Source: Hofstenia miamia | Lineage: Eukaryota; Xenacoelomorpha; Acoela; Hofsteniidae | Direction: 5' to 3' | Length of the DNA stretch: 64,000 nt | Assembly (NCBI GenBank): GCA_900660155.1 | Contig: CABFPE010000303.1 | Coordinates: 408,012 to 472,011 of the forward strand | Shown here: one piece after another, positions 22,640-36,639 of the stretch | How the letters are laid out: every line of letters begins with the position of its first letter | Numbering within the stretch: position 1 is the first letter of the stretch | Made by a program: the position numbers and the translations under genes | Notes under the pieces: model-generated | Told to the model about the DNA's origin: nothing | The model's database searches: none | What the model saw: the letters and a program-made list of their open reading frames with translations, nothing else

Positions 22640-23500
22640 TATAGAAATCTGGATTCAGAGATAGTGCAGCTTTTGCTTGAAAAGACGAGTTCAAGAATCA
22701 TTTTTGAATGCAAGGGGCAAATTCTGAATATATGGGCAAATTTCTGGCTTTGAGATGTTGGAAGGTTTGTTTATGAGTAGATCAAGCAAAATTTACGATA
22801 TAAAGCACGATCAATTCTACTTGAGAGGGTAACATTTAGATGCCAACACTGCGAATCGTAAAAAAATTGGAACTGAATCAAATGGTCAGATAGAGATGAT
22901 GCAATGCTTTGACTTAGAAAAGATGATGATGAAGTGATAATTGATAGGGAACAAATTTTGAAAGATTGTCAAAAAAAATTCAGAATGATTTCGAAAGGTT
23001 CAGTGTTACTAGCAGAAAAGTCAATTAAAGGAGAAGAGCTTAGAGGAAAGAAAACAGAGGAAAATACATCAAAAAGATTAGATATATAACGTAGTGACTG
23101 AGCAAGCCTAAGTCCCAATTCAAAAGAAAAGAGATATGTTGTTGGAAAAAATTTTTATCACTGTGAAAATGGGCAGAATGAAGAGAGCAAAATTATTTGT
23201 CAGTGGACCATAAACTTCGGTGAGTTGATAGTAATCGGATTATAACGACTGTAACAAGATTACTAAAAAAACGAAAAATCTATGGAAATATCAATTGCAT
23301 TAAGAAATACGTCAAAATAACTACTATAACAACAAAATAAGATTGAAACACAGTGCATTTAAGTAGCCTTAATCAAAACTTTCAAACAAAACACAATTTT
23401 CAAGGTTTTTCTACTCCCAACCTGTTCCATTCCTTATAATAGACCCACCAGTGAAGCTAAAAATCCTCAAATATGTCCAAAATCTGCTTATACAATTGAA
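22640..23500. other. Non-coding region
   Basis: No supported gene. The plus strand near 22860-23200 has lysine- and glutamate-rich fragments in several frames, too broken and low in complexity to assign. Confidence 0.4.
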
Positions 23501-23509
23501 ATATTTTTA

Positions 23510-23705
23510 ACCATCATATGGGCAGATATTACTTGACGCATTATAATAATAGACAGCTAAAACAGGTCAGAATTTGTTCAGCGAGACTCATTCATTGTGT
23601 ACCTTGTCATGCAACCCAATCTTCTCTTGCAGTTTTGCGAAATATAAATGGATTTTTGCAAAAAATAATAAACGACTTTATTAGTACGGCAGAGCCAAAA
23701 CAATA
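23510..23705 (+). pseudogene. LINE reverse-transcriptase C-terminal fragment
   Basis: A 62-codon open stretch reads RQLKQVRICSARLIHCVP and then SSLAVLRNI. It resembles the thumb region of CR1/L2-type reverse transcriptases, where a run of the form LQ-x-VQN-x-AARL is followed by LRSLHWLP. The fragment is short and isolated, so this assignment is tentative. Confidence 0.4.
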
Positions 23706-23709
23706 AAAA

Positions 23710-25280
23710 TCAGCAACGAGGACAATCACAGGGGATGAAGTAGGAGCATATTGATAAGTAAGCAAAATGAGCAAAAGTGTAAATATCAATTAGAGGTTAG
23801 AGAATGAGGAGAAAATTAGCAGAAGTATAAGTACGATTAAAAAACGAGTGAAGGAGCAACATGACAATGGCGTATTAGTTGCATAAATAAATTTAGCAAC
23901 TGATAGGGCCAATTTTATATTTTGGATATATAAAAAACTTTGAAACGCAATTTTGCACGACTGCTTGATTCTTTTCAGCAGGTTCTGTTGGCTTCGCGTG
24001 CGTTGATTTACCAGGTACTGCCTCACGACTGCACGCAGATGAACACATTTCTAAGTGCTTTTCCATGTGAACTCGCCATCATTATAGCTATTTTCAAACC
24101 TATTAATATTGCCCAAACACTTTCTGATAGTTTTACTGAAATGACGTGTTTGGGACTATTTAGTCTTTTTCTGAGATAAAACATTGAATATGAAGGAATC
24201 GAATTGAAAACGACATTTTAACAGAATATTGTGTTAAGCAATCACGTGAAGCAGTCGTTTTACGAATATCACTTTGAATAGCAATTTGAAACAGACAATT
24301 TCTTATTGTTTACATTATTCGTTGTTTTGCTAATTACTCGTGGAATTTAATGAATGGTGTATAAATTTAACATATACAATTTTTCATTGATATAATCATG
24401 ATTTAAATTATTTTTATTCCTCTGATTGTTATCGAAGTGACTACAATCAAGAAACCCTTCTATAAATATTTACAAATAACATCAACATCTAGGAGGTTTT
24501 GAGGGATATGATCTATAAATTGATTGTTTTAAGGAATCCTACAAGGTGTTTCACTACAATCAGATTCAGTATTCGATGAATAACACAAAAAATGAGCAAT
24601 TACTAAGCCGAACCTTTCCACAAAAACCGTTTGCACTGTAGAATGAAATCGCAAGTCTATTCCTTACATATTTTGGAAATCCTTTAGTGAACTTGCCAAG
24701 CGCCTCTAAGATTAACTAATCTGTCAGTAAGATACCGTTTGCACAAAGTTCGAACGCGTCTCATTCCATTGATGTTCAATAGGATACATCTTATGTTATA
24801 GGTGCACTCGTTTATACAAATTATCCAGAGTATATTAAAATGGAGATTGATCCTTGAGGTTTTGTCAACTATCAAAAGAACATCTTTTTACTGCACCAGG
24901 TAAAATGAGATACTACAGAAGACACCGCATCACTTGCGTCGTCAATGTTTGATAGAATGTTGCAGTATCAGAGGTGTTATGTTTGTAACCGCTGTAATCA
25001 TAAGATACCACTGGTAAACATTAAATGTATTATCTAATAGTTTTTTTACTGATTTAGGATAATTTCAGTGTGCAGAATCCAAATATCACATCGATTTTGC
25101 TCAATTATATTGTGACGTCACAATTAGTTTAAATTATAGACCAAACATCAGCAATAATACAGAATGTGTTTGCATTGTGACTCACAATTTACATTTTATT
25201 AACAAGATCATAACGTCATAAAGAATATCTTTTGCTTGCTTGAAACATGCTAAAGTTTGGGAAAAAGCTGCAAAAATAAC
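23710..25280. other. Non-coding region, 1.6 kb
   Basis: No supported gene or repeat structure. Short frames on both strands have no motif. Confidence 0.45.
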
Positions 25281-25284
25281 CCCA

Positions 25285-26180
25285 ATGTATTCTGCTACAT
25301 ATGGAAAGTGAAATCAACAGAAATCAAGTAACCAATTTTATACAGCGCGCTTACCAGGCGTATTTCAGCGTTAAAGATAAAGTATGGGCATCTCACCTGT
25401 ACAGAGTAACTTCGATAATGGACAAAGATAAAAAGAATTCTCTGAATGTTAGGATTCCCAAAAAATCATTGCACTGACTGCTACTTCTGTACTGTTGATG
25501 TAACTCGTATCAATAGAAAGAACAAAAGTACTACTAAGTATCCAGATTTAGAATCTGCAGCTTATGGATGTGAGATAGCAGGGACACTTCTTATCATTAC
25601 AATCGGAAGTACTGGTCAGTGCGGGAGGAATTAATATATTGCAGGGAAAGAAATTTCATTAAGTACCATTTTGTTAATAGAGATAAGATAGTGTTTCGTC
25701 CGCTGCACACAAAGCTTGGCTTAAGGAAAAAATTTACAAAAGCTCTAGACAAGAATGGTGACTGCTTTATGTATTAGTGTCAATGTTATCCAAACTTGAG
25801 AATAGATAAATTAAAAGATGGTATGTTTGCCAAAATTATGATGCTGTATTTAAAAGCTCAATGAACAGAATGAAGAAGGAAACGCGAAAGTCATTTGTTC
25901 TCGTCGCTAAAAACTTTCTAGGCAATTAGAAGCAACAAACTATTGTGAACTTGTCACAAACATGATTGCAGCTTTCAAAGAATTTGGTTGAGACATGAAC
26001 ATTAAAATGCATTACTTGTTTTCAAGAGAAGCTAGGATCAATGAGGGGATGTTCAAGGGGAAAGATTTCACCAGGAAATGAAAGTCAAAGAGGCAGAGTA
26101 TCATGGCGATGAGATACGAATATTATGATAGATTACTGTTGGACTCTAAATAAATATTTCCGTTGTTATCTATTCCCACC
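25285..26180 (+). pseudogene. Decayed second copy of the long-TIR transposase family
   Basis: The plus strand keeps collinear fragments of the protein encoded at 19817-21532. They are FIQRAYQAYFSVKDKVWASH (compare FVKRAYKAYFGITIGDQDKRWAPH), NHCTDCYFCTVDVTRINRKN with TKYPDLESA, FRPLHTKLGLRKKFTKALD, LRIDKLKDGMFAKIMMLYLK, and SFVLVAKNFLGN. A segment of the middle (the acidic linker to the cysteine pair) has been lost, and there are several stops and frame changes. It is older than the copy at 19817. I did not find long inverted repeats around it. Confidence 0.8.
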
Positions 26181-27219
26181 GATCAAACAAATGGAAGTTC
26201 AATGTTTATGTTTTTTGTTAGTGTAATATTTTTAATATTCGAATAGAGCAAGATCTTGAAGCACAAAGGGCTATATTTTCGCATGCAGTGTTGTAAAATT
26301 ATCCTACATCTGTTGAAAAACTCATACAATTAGTATACAATAGTATATGTATAATGGCACAGTTGAAAAATATTGAGCAGTATATTGTACCTTAAGGACC
26401 AACAAGAACAACAAACATTTGAGTCATAACCATGACAGTTATTTAAATACCATATCAATACGTGAGCATTAATGGATGAATTGACCCATGTGTAACCATG
26501 TGAAAGGCAAAGCTAAATAGTGATAAACCGGCAATAATTATGCTCACTTCTAGATCTGTAAATCTGATACAGGATTTTAATCAGAGCAAACGTTCTAAAG
26601 CCATGTGATCCAAAATAGAAAGCACATTGAAAGCCAAGCAATAGAAGCCGTCGTTGAAGTTAGCTATAGAAATAGGATCTGTGAAGTGTCTAATTTAACT
26701 TGAATATGAAAAATTTCTGCTAAACTGGCATATGATAAGCAAGCCTTAGTGCGTGTACAAAAATACATTTACTAAAGAATATCGGCTTGCAAATATTATA
26801 AAAAATCTGACAATGCTGTCTAAAATTACGTTCAATGAAAAATGAAACTGCAAATGGTTTAAATTTCAAAATCAAATAAATATAAAATAACGCTTATCAG
26901 CAAAAACCCTTTTCTAGAAATTCGAAGGTTATTGAGTATTTAAATATAACGCAAAAAGCTAAATTTCAAAATTCATACCTCATTCTCACAGCTTATATGC
27001 AAAACATTGAAAACAATATTAAATGTATGTGCTTTTTTATACCATATTACAAAGCTAATTGAGAGTTTAGTTTAGAATCTCTTTCTATAACCTTTCCTTT
27101 CGAAGCCTTTGAGCTGTCTATTTGCTCAAGAGAAAATATCACCAAACATTTTCGCTTATATTCCAAGTTACTAAAATTTCATGCAAAATTGGAAAATTTT
27201 GAAAAAGAACATTTGTATA
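26181..27219. other. Non-coding AT-rich region
   Basis: No gene or repeat could be supported between the decayed transposase copy and the Tc1/mariner element. Confidence 0.45.
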
Positions 27220-27221
27220 TA

Positions 27222-28096
27222 CAGCCGCGGCCAAAAGTCACCAGACACGAACAAAATTTTAATTTTTAGTTAGTTTTTGTGCATTTGGAGCATAATTTTT
27301 TCAAAAAGGAAACCATTTTTTGTCCAAAAATAACTATAATCAAAATTATATCAAATATTATCATAAAAATAACAGTGTAGTGTAAACAAAGTTAATATTT
27401 CGTTGGAACAGAGTTAATATTTCATTGGAAAGCGTAGACTTCTTTGTACAGCTCGAAGATGACGAGGCACACTACTGCACAAAATTTCGCACTGTTCTTC
27501 ATTCTTTAAGCAAAGTGACAATTGTTGCCCTCTTTCTTGGCAAAACCTCTTTCCTTGGCATATCAAAATTGTTTAGAAAATATTCAATTGCACACCAGTT
27601 AACACTAAGACAGCTAAGACACTCAATAATGAACTTACAATATGTAATCAATAATGAACGCTCAAGTGTAGAAAGTAGAAAGTACATATTCCTGCAGCCA
27701 ATAGAATTACGTACAGGAAAATTCAATTTGGTAATTTCTCTGCATGCATATGTCATGCATATACCGCCTGCATTGAGTATATGTATAATGACTTATTTGT
27801 CCAACAATGTTAAAGTCAAGCATTAATACTCTGCCTGCAGTAGTGTAGTAGGTATGTAATGACTTATTGATCTAAGTATGGCAGAGAATTAAGTAAAAAC
27901 ACTATACGCATTTTGGTACATTTTACGATTTTACATTATATTTTTATATGAAATTCATGTACAAGAATTATTTTCTGCAAAAATATATCTATTTAATAGA
28001 AAACAAACCTTAATATACAATAACACCTTACTAAATCAGAAAAAGAGTTATAATATTCAAAATTTGTTCATGTCCAGTGACTTTTGGCTGTGGCTG
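27222..28096 (-). mobile_element. Internally deleted Tc1/mariner element
   Basis: The left end starts CAGCCGCGGCCAAAAGTCAC and the reverse-complemented right end CAGCCACAGCCAAAAGTCAC; similarity continues for about 38 bp. TA dinucleotides flank both ends (27220-27221, 28097-28098), the Tc1/mariner target site. The interior of 875 bp is too short for a whole transposase of about 340 residues. On the minus strand an ATG at 27561 opens the fragment MPRKEVLPRKRATIVTLLKE, a good match to the N-terminal helix-turn-helix start of Tc1-type transposases; the frame then ends at 27499. The catalytic domain is absent. Confidence 0.85.
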
Positions 28097-28919
28097 TATT
28101 TATCAATTCACTAAAAAATTTAGCATTTTTTACTTAGCAAGTAAAAATTTAATATTTTAAAATTAAATTCATTAAATACTTCCTATAAGTGGCATAATTT
28201 GAAAAATGCTGTACAAATTAAATTTTGATTAATTTGATTATAATTAAGCACCTTTGAGGGAAGCTATCATTTGAATGAACAACAAAAGCACAACAAAGGG
28301 AAAGATTATTTAAAGAAAGATGTTAAGTTAAGATCAAGTGGCTTTGTAATTCTTATCTATGCTGTAGATTAATAATTAGATTAAAAGTTCTTAGGTTATA
28401 ATTAAAAATATCAAAGTTTTTGAGCTAAAAATTGAAATTTAGTTTTTATGACATTTGATTACATATTTGAGTTCTAATTGTTTACATGTAGAATCATATG
28501 TGAATCAGTAGCAACAGTAAAAATAACAATATTAATAATAGAATATCAAAGAAGGTTGCTCCATGTTTACTGTCTTTCAAAAACCATGATTGATCCCTGG
28601 TGTGCTCTTAAAAACAACTAATGATTGGTAAAGAATGCGAGAGAGAATCACAGTCTGCCCATTCACATAGCATCATCACAGGTTTCTAAAAGAATGCTAA
28701 AATGGTGTCTCACTTTTATAATCACTGCTCAATTGAGTCTCAAATGCTTAGTTAGAACTCACACTGATAAATATATTAAATGAATCAGGATTACATGTTG
28801 CAAAAATGAGCACCCTAAGATGACTATATAACCCTCTTCAAAAAGATAGCTTTTTGGAAAGTAATAGGAAAATCAGTTCATCAGCACATTTATAAAATTC
28901 TTTTGATTTAATACAATTT

Positions 28920-29690
28920 AATCAATCTTGGGGAGTCAATCTCAATCTTTTCAAATTCAATCCCAATCTCAATCTTTAATATTGCCAAAAATCAATCTCA
29001 ATCTCAATCTTAAGCTTTTAAATTGTTAATTTATTAGGGTTATTCTACTTTTTGGCAACTAGAAATATTTTGAAATGACGTTACTGTAAGCTGTTACATC
29101 AAATTTTATTTAGATTATGAATCAAATTTCATTAAATTCAATTCAAAATTCAAAATAATAATAATAGGATCATTGGATTGGCTAGTGATAAATGACAACT
29201 ATTGAAATTTGAAGTTAGTTATATATACAGTTTTAGTTTACAATATACAATTTCAAATTTGTAATCAAATTAGTAACTTTACGGAAAAAGTAATCAATGG
29301 ATTGACCTCAAATTTGTACCAGAGGTGCGTCTCCGCCCAAGGAGGAATCCATTAAAATTGGGTGCTGATCCGTGGACACAAGCTGCATGGCGGATGTCTG
29401 TGCTCTTCAAGCACTTTTCTAGTTATAAATATATTCTAATTTTTTAATTTTATTGCTGTGCAAACACAAATGCCATGCTAAATTTAATTTAATGTTAAAT
29501 AAAAAGTTTATTAAAAAAATTTAAAAATTTCTAAAAAATTATGAGATTATGTCACGGAAATGACGTCATTGAATTATGCCACATTTTCAATCTCAATCTC
29601 AATCTTTAGATTTAGACTCAGAGATTGACTCAATCTCAATATCAATCTTCAAAATAATTTCAATCTTCAATCACAAAAAAGTCAAGTACT
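28920..29690. repeat. Two tracts of interspersed TCAATC(T/C) hexamers
   Basis: Tracts at about 28920-29012 and 29587-29690 consist of repeated TCAATCT and TCAATCC units in the same orientation, separated by about 570 bp of other sequence. The similar borders suggest the two ends of one repetitive element, but I found no clear termini or target duplication. Confidence 0.5.
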
Positions 29691-31201
29691 TGAATTCCCT
29701 GTTTTATTCTACTTTTCTTTTCTGCTAATTGAGTAAGAAAATTGTGAATTTCAATATATTATTATTAATCAATTAATATTGTAGTGAACTTTACAGAGCT
29801 CAAAAGTGATTGGATACAGACAGCTAAACAGGTAATATGCTACATTTAAAATTTCAATTTTGTTTTATTATTGTTAGATTATTTATATGNTTAGCATTAC
29901 TTTTGTATGCAAAATAAAATTTTATATTGCTAAGCAGTTCAAACATTGCTGTTTAAACAAACACAAACCCAACAAAGGGCAGACCTCTATCTTTGAGATA
30001 CTGTCAAGCATATTCAATACAAACATTTGTTAGAGATTTCAATTAATGTCTTGTATATAAATGATAACAATGAGCATAAAAATCTGCCAAATTTAACAAA
30101 AATTTAGAAATCTAAAATTAAGCACAATTTTGAAATAGTACTTTCTTAAGTCATGAAAAATCTCCTCAGCTCAATTGTAACTTATGATATTTAACAGTCA
30201 ATATCAAGGTGTCCAAATATTCATGAATAAATTATTTTGAAAATTTACTTATCTGGTATATTATAATTTTTCACAAATTAAAAATTTCAAAAAAGGTTTT
30301 GCAAATCCTTTTTTATATAAAAGAATCTAGTAATAAAATAACAAAGTGATTTAAATTTGCAAGCATCTGCTTGCTGATTATTNTTTTATTATTGTTAGAT
30401 TATTTATATGACATCATGCATGAAATTTTTAAGAAAATATTTCATTTATATTTTAGCATTTATTATTTAATAAAATATTTAATTTGTAACAAAGGAAACT
30501 AATCTGTATTCATTTTGGTGGAACATTTAGGACAAATTAAACTTAGTTCTGTATCAGCAGAAATTGAAACATGCAACATAACTGTCAGTTTATCCAGGTT
30601 AGTTTCTATTTGAAGTTTGTATTCAAACAAATTATGTTTGTGTATTGCACCATCAAGTGACTATGTCAAATTTCAACAAAAAGGTACTCTTAAAAAAGTT
30701 TTAGCATAATTGGGTTATTCTGCAATATTTATAAATTATAATTTAATTAGTAGTTTCTCCTAATGAAACTTCTCAAAGTAATTCAGTTTTGATTAATTCT
30801 AAACTTGCTTTAGGATTTTATTTAACTTCTCAACATTTAAGCACAAACAAATTAGGTTAGTACATTGCTGCATAATGAATTGACTTCAGACTATAATGAA
30901 TGTTGTGAAACAGCTTCTATGCTCTTTAAAACCTTATATGCTCATGGGGCTTTTGTTCAATTAATGAGAAGTGAAGGGGCATTGTTTAACTGATGTGTAT
31001 GTAATAAAATTGTTGACATTAGCACTACTATCCATCATTTCTATACTTGCAATAATGCCTATGTTATGTGAAGCTATCTATTTAGGTTTTGTCCATTTTC
31101 TTCTGTGGCACAGCATTGTTTCAGAAAGATGACCACTCTGAAGGTTTGTTTGTTGATGTATTTTTACATTACTTCCTTATCAATTGAATACTTACTGCTT
31201 T

Positions 31202-31723
31202 ATAGCATTAGTCTGAGAGAATTCAAATGTAAAGGCATTCTTGTCAGCCTTTCAAGGTAGAAAGGTGCAAATGTAAAGGCACTGNTTTTTTAAATTTCTT
31301 GAATTTTAGGCCAGCTTAACGATTTGATATTTTTATCACTCTTAAATGAACATCAGTAATAAAGGATATCACAACCTTAAGATTTTTATAAAATTTAAAA
31401 ATTATATACTGTAATGATAATTATTTAAATTACTTGAATATATTAATATTTTAATAGACAAAACGTCAATCCTACTTTTTTTTAATATAAGAAATGAAAG
31501 GCATTGCTTTTCAAATACACAGATTATTAGAGCATGCTTTTAAATTTGAATAATCGAAAGTAGCAAAAGTGTTAATTTTGACTATTTCTATTGGCCGATG
31601 TGATGGTACCACATTTAATATATCGAGAAAAGGAACAANTATAGCATTAGTCTGAGAGAATTCAAATGTAAAGGCATTCTTGTCAGCCTTTCAAGGTAGA
31701 AAGGTGCAAATGTAAAGGCACTG
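31202..31723. repeat. 83-bp duplication bracketing a filler between two single Ns
   Basis: The 83 bases at 31202-31284 recur exactly or nearly so at 31641-31723. Between them are an N (31285), 353 bases of other sequence, and an N (31639). The same pattern occurs at 29863-30410, with about 27 duplicated bases around Ns at 29890 and 30383. I read these as gap-filling artefacts rather than biology. Confidence 0.75.
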
Positions 31724-33011
31724 ATTCGGACTAAGGGCAAATGGTGCAATATATCACAATTATATTTAGAGATTTTATTTGTAAAACTTTAATTATAAAT
31801 CATTGTAAAAATACAGGTCACAAAAATGATATGGCAAGAAATAGTTGAGTTGAAACTCATTCACTCAGTTCTTAAGAAAACAAGCTAATTCAGAAATTTA
31901 TATTTTATGATGATCATTTAATCAATCAAAAAAGTGTTTAATAAGACCTGTAGGTGATTTTAGTATTTTTAAGTGTACCAGTACCTAATCAATGAGAGAA
32001 ATTGTGTTGCAATACATATCAGTATCAAAAACTTTTAGTTGAGTTCAGTTCTCTTTTTGAAATAAGTAAATTTATCACAGTTTGCTATATGAAAGTGATT
32101 AGTGAAATATTAAATTGGCAATGGTGGTGGTGACTTCACCAATGAGTTAGGATAGTGTAAAATAAATCTGATTATGCAATATCAGTACCTCTATAAAACT
32201 AAATTAACTAACTTTAAGATTTTTTTAATGCTTCTTTGGTTAAAAGATATGTGTCTCTATGATGATTTTGCAAATTGATTAGTTTGACTTAGATTGTTAT
32301 ACCAAATATATATATCTTAGTTAAATCTATTAAATTATTAATTAAATGATCACATAAATAGTGGCAGAAGCTTGTATCACTAATTATCAGCAAGAAAGAA
32401 ATTGATGATGTTAATTGTTGATTATGAATATCATGCTTAATTAACAAATTCAATTTTGATAGTATATTTATTGTTTCTAAGCTCTCATTATCACTGTAAA
32501 TAATAAGCAATGCATGATCAGTAACTAAGGATTAAAGAGAAGTTCATTGCACTATGTAATATTCCAAACTGGAAAGATTACATTGAGTTATGCAAAGTGC
32601 CAGTGAGATGCAATTCCTGTGAGAAAGATACCAATACCCAAATATATCACAGTTAGCCACCCATATGGATTAAGCATATATTATAGATATATTCAGTTAG
32701 ATACAGATTGGAACTAACAACTTGGGAAGTTCAATGTTGATGATGATTAACTGTTAAAACCAATGCTAGCAGGGACAGTCAATTAGGTTGAACTAAAAGT
32801 AATTGTTGATAGTAAAAGATTTCTAATTAATTTCTGCAAATGTAGATTAGTTAAATACAAAAGTTTATATCAAAGATGTTAAGATTTCAATTAAATGTAA
32901 AATCTTTGAACAATATTTGATTAGAATTGATGCTATGAACTTCCAATTGCCATACCAATTGATACCAGGTCATTTGTATTAGATTTGTATTAGTGCTAAA
33001 CACTGCCTTAA

Positions 33012-33930
33012 TGTAGAGTCACTCAGGGACTTTTTCGATTTTATTCTTTATGAATTATTTTGTATTTTTACGTCACCATGACTTCAGCATTTATTTTGAT
33101 CTCAGGTTGCTATTGTTAATTTGACGTCCCCTTGATGGTGCTTATTATTATTGCTCAAATTGAATTTACAAGGGAAAGAATAATTGATCATGTTTAAACT
33201 ACATAGACAACTGATTTTGTAAACAAAGGCAGGTAATAATTCCATTCTTATATAAAACCTGAGAGACCTGTAGAGAATGTACAATAGATTTTATCTACTC
33301 TCAACTACTGTTTTTACCATTGTATTTTTTCTTTGTATTATATCTTTATGAAAACTATTGCTTAAGATTGGTGACAATTCAGGAGTGCTTTCACTAGCAT
33401 GGGGCAACAATTTGCTTCTGGAGGTCTTTTGATTATCCAGCCCAAATTGTGGACCCATTAAGTTACATATACAGTTAGATGTATGGAAATAATAAATCTC
33501 TCGTTAGTAGTTCAACACGTACATGCACCTATAAGATCTAACACTGTGATGATACCATGCCATTGGCTAGCACGAATATCTGGCAATTACAGATTATTTA
33601 ATAGTGAGCTGAGAGATAAAAATGAAAATGAGATTCTGTATTTTTGAGATAGAAATTAAAAAGTGAGACAAATAGGGTAGCACCAGTCAATAGGTTAAGC
33701 ACTTTACTTCTGGATACTTCACTTTGGCTGGAAGCCATATGAATTGGTCATCTTGGATTTTACCTAAAGTAGTTGTTACTCAGATGAATTACCAATGTTA
33801 CATCTATAAGTTATAATTTCTATGTCTTTCTATTTCTCAGAATCATGGCTGTACTGTAAATGCTATTCAAACCTTCTGCAGAGTCAATTAAGTTTCTAGT
33901 TAAGTTACCCTACCAGCCCATGATTCTACA
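33012..33930 (+). repeat. 5' LTR of element A
   Basis: The LTR begins TGTAGAGTCA and ends TGATTCTACA, giving a 10-bp inverted terminal repeat with one mismatch. It matches the copy at 43555-44473 along its whole length. The next base starts the primer-binding site. Confidence 0.92.
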
Positions 33931-34587
33931 TGGCAACTGTGACAGGACACTGATGTGATAACTGTTTAATCTTGTTGTTTCTTTCAATGGGTTGGATGTT
34001 AGTTGGTTTTCATTTTTGGTGTGTATCAGCTGGGATAGTTCTTTCCCCTGATTGCTATAAAACTTCAGAGTAAGTTCACCTATTGATGTGTTACTTAACT
34101 TCCTCACCCTTAAAGGATGATGACAAAGCCCTTATTGCGTCTTATTTGGCTGATGTCAATTGTTAAATTTCTGGTTTTGTTTTACTTTATTAGTGCTTTG
34201 ATGAGTTGGATTTATTACCAAACACCGCCATGTTCATTTCCCCAATTTGGTCTATTAATTGTTGTCATCTCTTTGAGTTGCATTTTTCTTCTGTGTGTGT
34301 GGAAGTGCTCCCCACTGTCAGTTCTAGAGATTATTGTTTTTGCCCTTCAAGTTAGTATGGATTCTAGTCATACTGTTACTTACTCTCCTACTTTTGGGAC
34401 TTCTCCAATTTGGAGTATCCCCTGTACAAGTGTTAGTAACCCAGACATTACTCCTTGTACCATTGGATTGTTACTTAACTTTTCTCAACCCAATTCTCCC
34501 ACTCTGATTACACAAAGGATGGATCAGAATGCTGCGACCATCCCTTACAGTGATGCAAGTGCCATGAGCCCATCATATCACTGAAAC

Positions 34588-36515
34588 TTGTGCTGCATTA
34601 TGAACACCCAGAATGCTCCTCCAATTCCCCTTCGTCCTCACAGTTATGTCAGTGTCAATGATCAGTCAACACCCCAGTTTGATGTGCACCTCACAGAAAT
34701 CAATCATTTGAAGGAGGCTCTATTACAACAAGTAGCCTTGAGGATGGAAAGTGAATGCCACGTGGAGTCTCTCCAGGCTGAAATCAACACACAACACATG
34801 GCATACCAGCAGATGGAATGAAAGATGCTGGAGTCAACCATTGCCCTGGAATTGCAAATTCATGAATTGAAGAGTGCCGTCAACAACTCACATCGCCAAG
34901 AGGAGGCACCATCGCAGAGAAATTATGAGTATGTTACCCATGCTGCACTTAATGAAGCATTGGACAAGTTAGCCGAGAGGATCATCAGTCAAGTGGTCCA
35001 GTTAGTGGGCGCAAGCCATCCCCCTCCAGCTGCTCCTCTGTTCAGAGGCTCCCAGGAGACCCCTAACTCTGTTCTGTGTTGTACCAGTTCTTCTAGTAGT
35101 CAACCTATGTTTGCACAGTCTGTTATTACTCAAGTATCTACTTTAACCACCAGAGCCACCCCTCAAACCAGGTACGTGCAGTCATTGNTCACAGAAATCA
35201 ATCATTTGAAGGAGGCTCTATTACAACAAGTAGCCTTGAGGATGGAAAGTGAATGCCACGTGGAGTCTCTCCAGGCTGAAATCAACACACAACACATGGC
35301 ATACCAGAGGATGGAATGGCAGATGCTGGAGTCAACCATTGCCCTGGAATTGCAAATTCACAAATTGAAGAGTGCTGTCAATAATTCAAATAATTCACAT
35401 TGCCAAAAGGAAGCACAGTCACAGAGAACTGATGAGTATGTCACTCACGCTGCTCTTAATGAAGCCATGGACGAGTTGGCTGAGAGGATCATTGGTAGAG
35501 TGGTCCAGTTAGTGGGTGCAAGCCATCCCCCTCCTACTGCTCCTTTGTTCAGAAATTCCCAGGAGATGATCCCTAACTCTGTTCCATGTTGTATCAACTC
35601 TTCTAGTAGTCAACCTATGTTCACACAGTCTGCTATTACGCAAGTATCTACTTTGACCACCAGAGCCACCCCTCAAACTGGGTATGTGCAGTCATTGTCT
35701 GATCCAGTAAGCGCCGTGGTAGTGCCTGCATTTAAGGAACATGTAAGTGATACCAGCCCACTTCCTGGAAAAGCTGGTATGAAAGATCAGCTGAGGTATA
35801 AAAACTCTATTCTTCCTCTTGAGTCCAACAGACAAATACAATTGTATAGCAAACATTCTGTTCTTCCCAAATTTACTGGACAAATTGATGCCATGTCACA
35901 ATCATTCAACAAGTGGTTCTTCATGTTCAAGTTAACTATGAAACAACATAGGAATTCACAAGAGTCAGCAGTGTCACAGTTTCCTTTGTATCTCAGCAGA
36001 TTGGCGTACAACCAATATATGATGCTTGACCCTAACATTAAAACTGACTATCAGCTGCTAATCAGGTTCTTTGAAGATCATTACTGGGCGCCACACATTA
36101 AACATCAATATAAAACGTTACTATGCAACATGTCCTTCAAGTTTGGTGATGATATAAGAAATTACATAACGCAGGTCAAGCAATTGTTTCAATTAAGTAG
36201 CCTCTCCAGAGAGTATTCACAACATGATTTGTTTTCTTATATCTGCTGAGGTTTTCCTCCATCCATCAGTAATCAGTTGGAAGTTTGATGTGACCCTGAA
36301 GATAGCCTTCATGAAATCATCAGAAAGCCCACTAGCATAGTTTATATGCTGCAGAATTCTCAGAGAATTAACAATGATATCACTAATCTAGCAGGTGTGT
36401 CCAGTACAAAAAATGTTGAAACAAGAAGGCCTGCAATTGCCAAGAAAGGATTTGACTTATCCTCTGTATAATGTTTTACTTGCGGGGAAAAAGGACATCT
36501 CAAGTCTCAATGTAA
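34588..36515 (+). pseudogene. Gag region of element A
   Basis: The N-terminal half is a coiled-coil-like stretch rich in glutamine and leucine. It appears twice in tandem (about 34690-35187 and 35189-35700) on either side of a single N, which is probably an assembly duplication. The C-terminal part resembles the retrotransposon gag (capsid) domain, with KFTGQIDAMSQSFNKWFFMF and DYQLLIRFFEDHY motifs. A CCHC zinc knuckle (CFTCGEKGHLKSQC) lies near 36470-36515. Fossil, broken. Confidence 0.8.
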
Positions 36516-36639
36516 GGCTAAGGTGCAGATTTCAGGGCAGAGAGGCAAGTATGTGCGCATAATTTCTTTTTCACATGACTTGTGTAAGGTGACAAATGGA
36601 AAAATGCATGTTACTGTCCTGAACAGAGCCAATTTTCCT

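Larger units (their letters stand above)
28100..33011. other. Gene-free AT-rich region, 4.9 kb
   Basis: No coding sequence could be supported. The region holds TCAATC-rich tracts at 28920-29012 and 29587-29690 and a small GC-richer patch at about 29320-29430. It also holds four single-N joins (29890, 30383, 31285, 31639) with duplicated flanks. The last 450 bases before 33012 are ordinary flank of the LTR element. Confidence 0.5.

Noticed and set aside
27425-27826. Plus-strand open frame of 133 codons inside the Tc1/mariner element
   Set aside because: The transposase match (MPRKEVLPRKRATIV) is on the opposite strand at the same place; the plus frame is its shadow.
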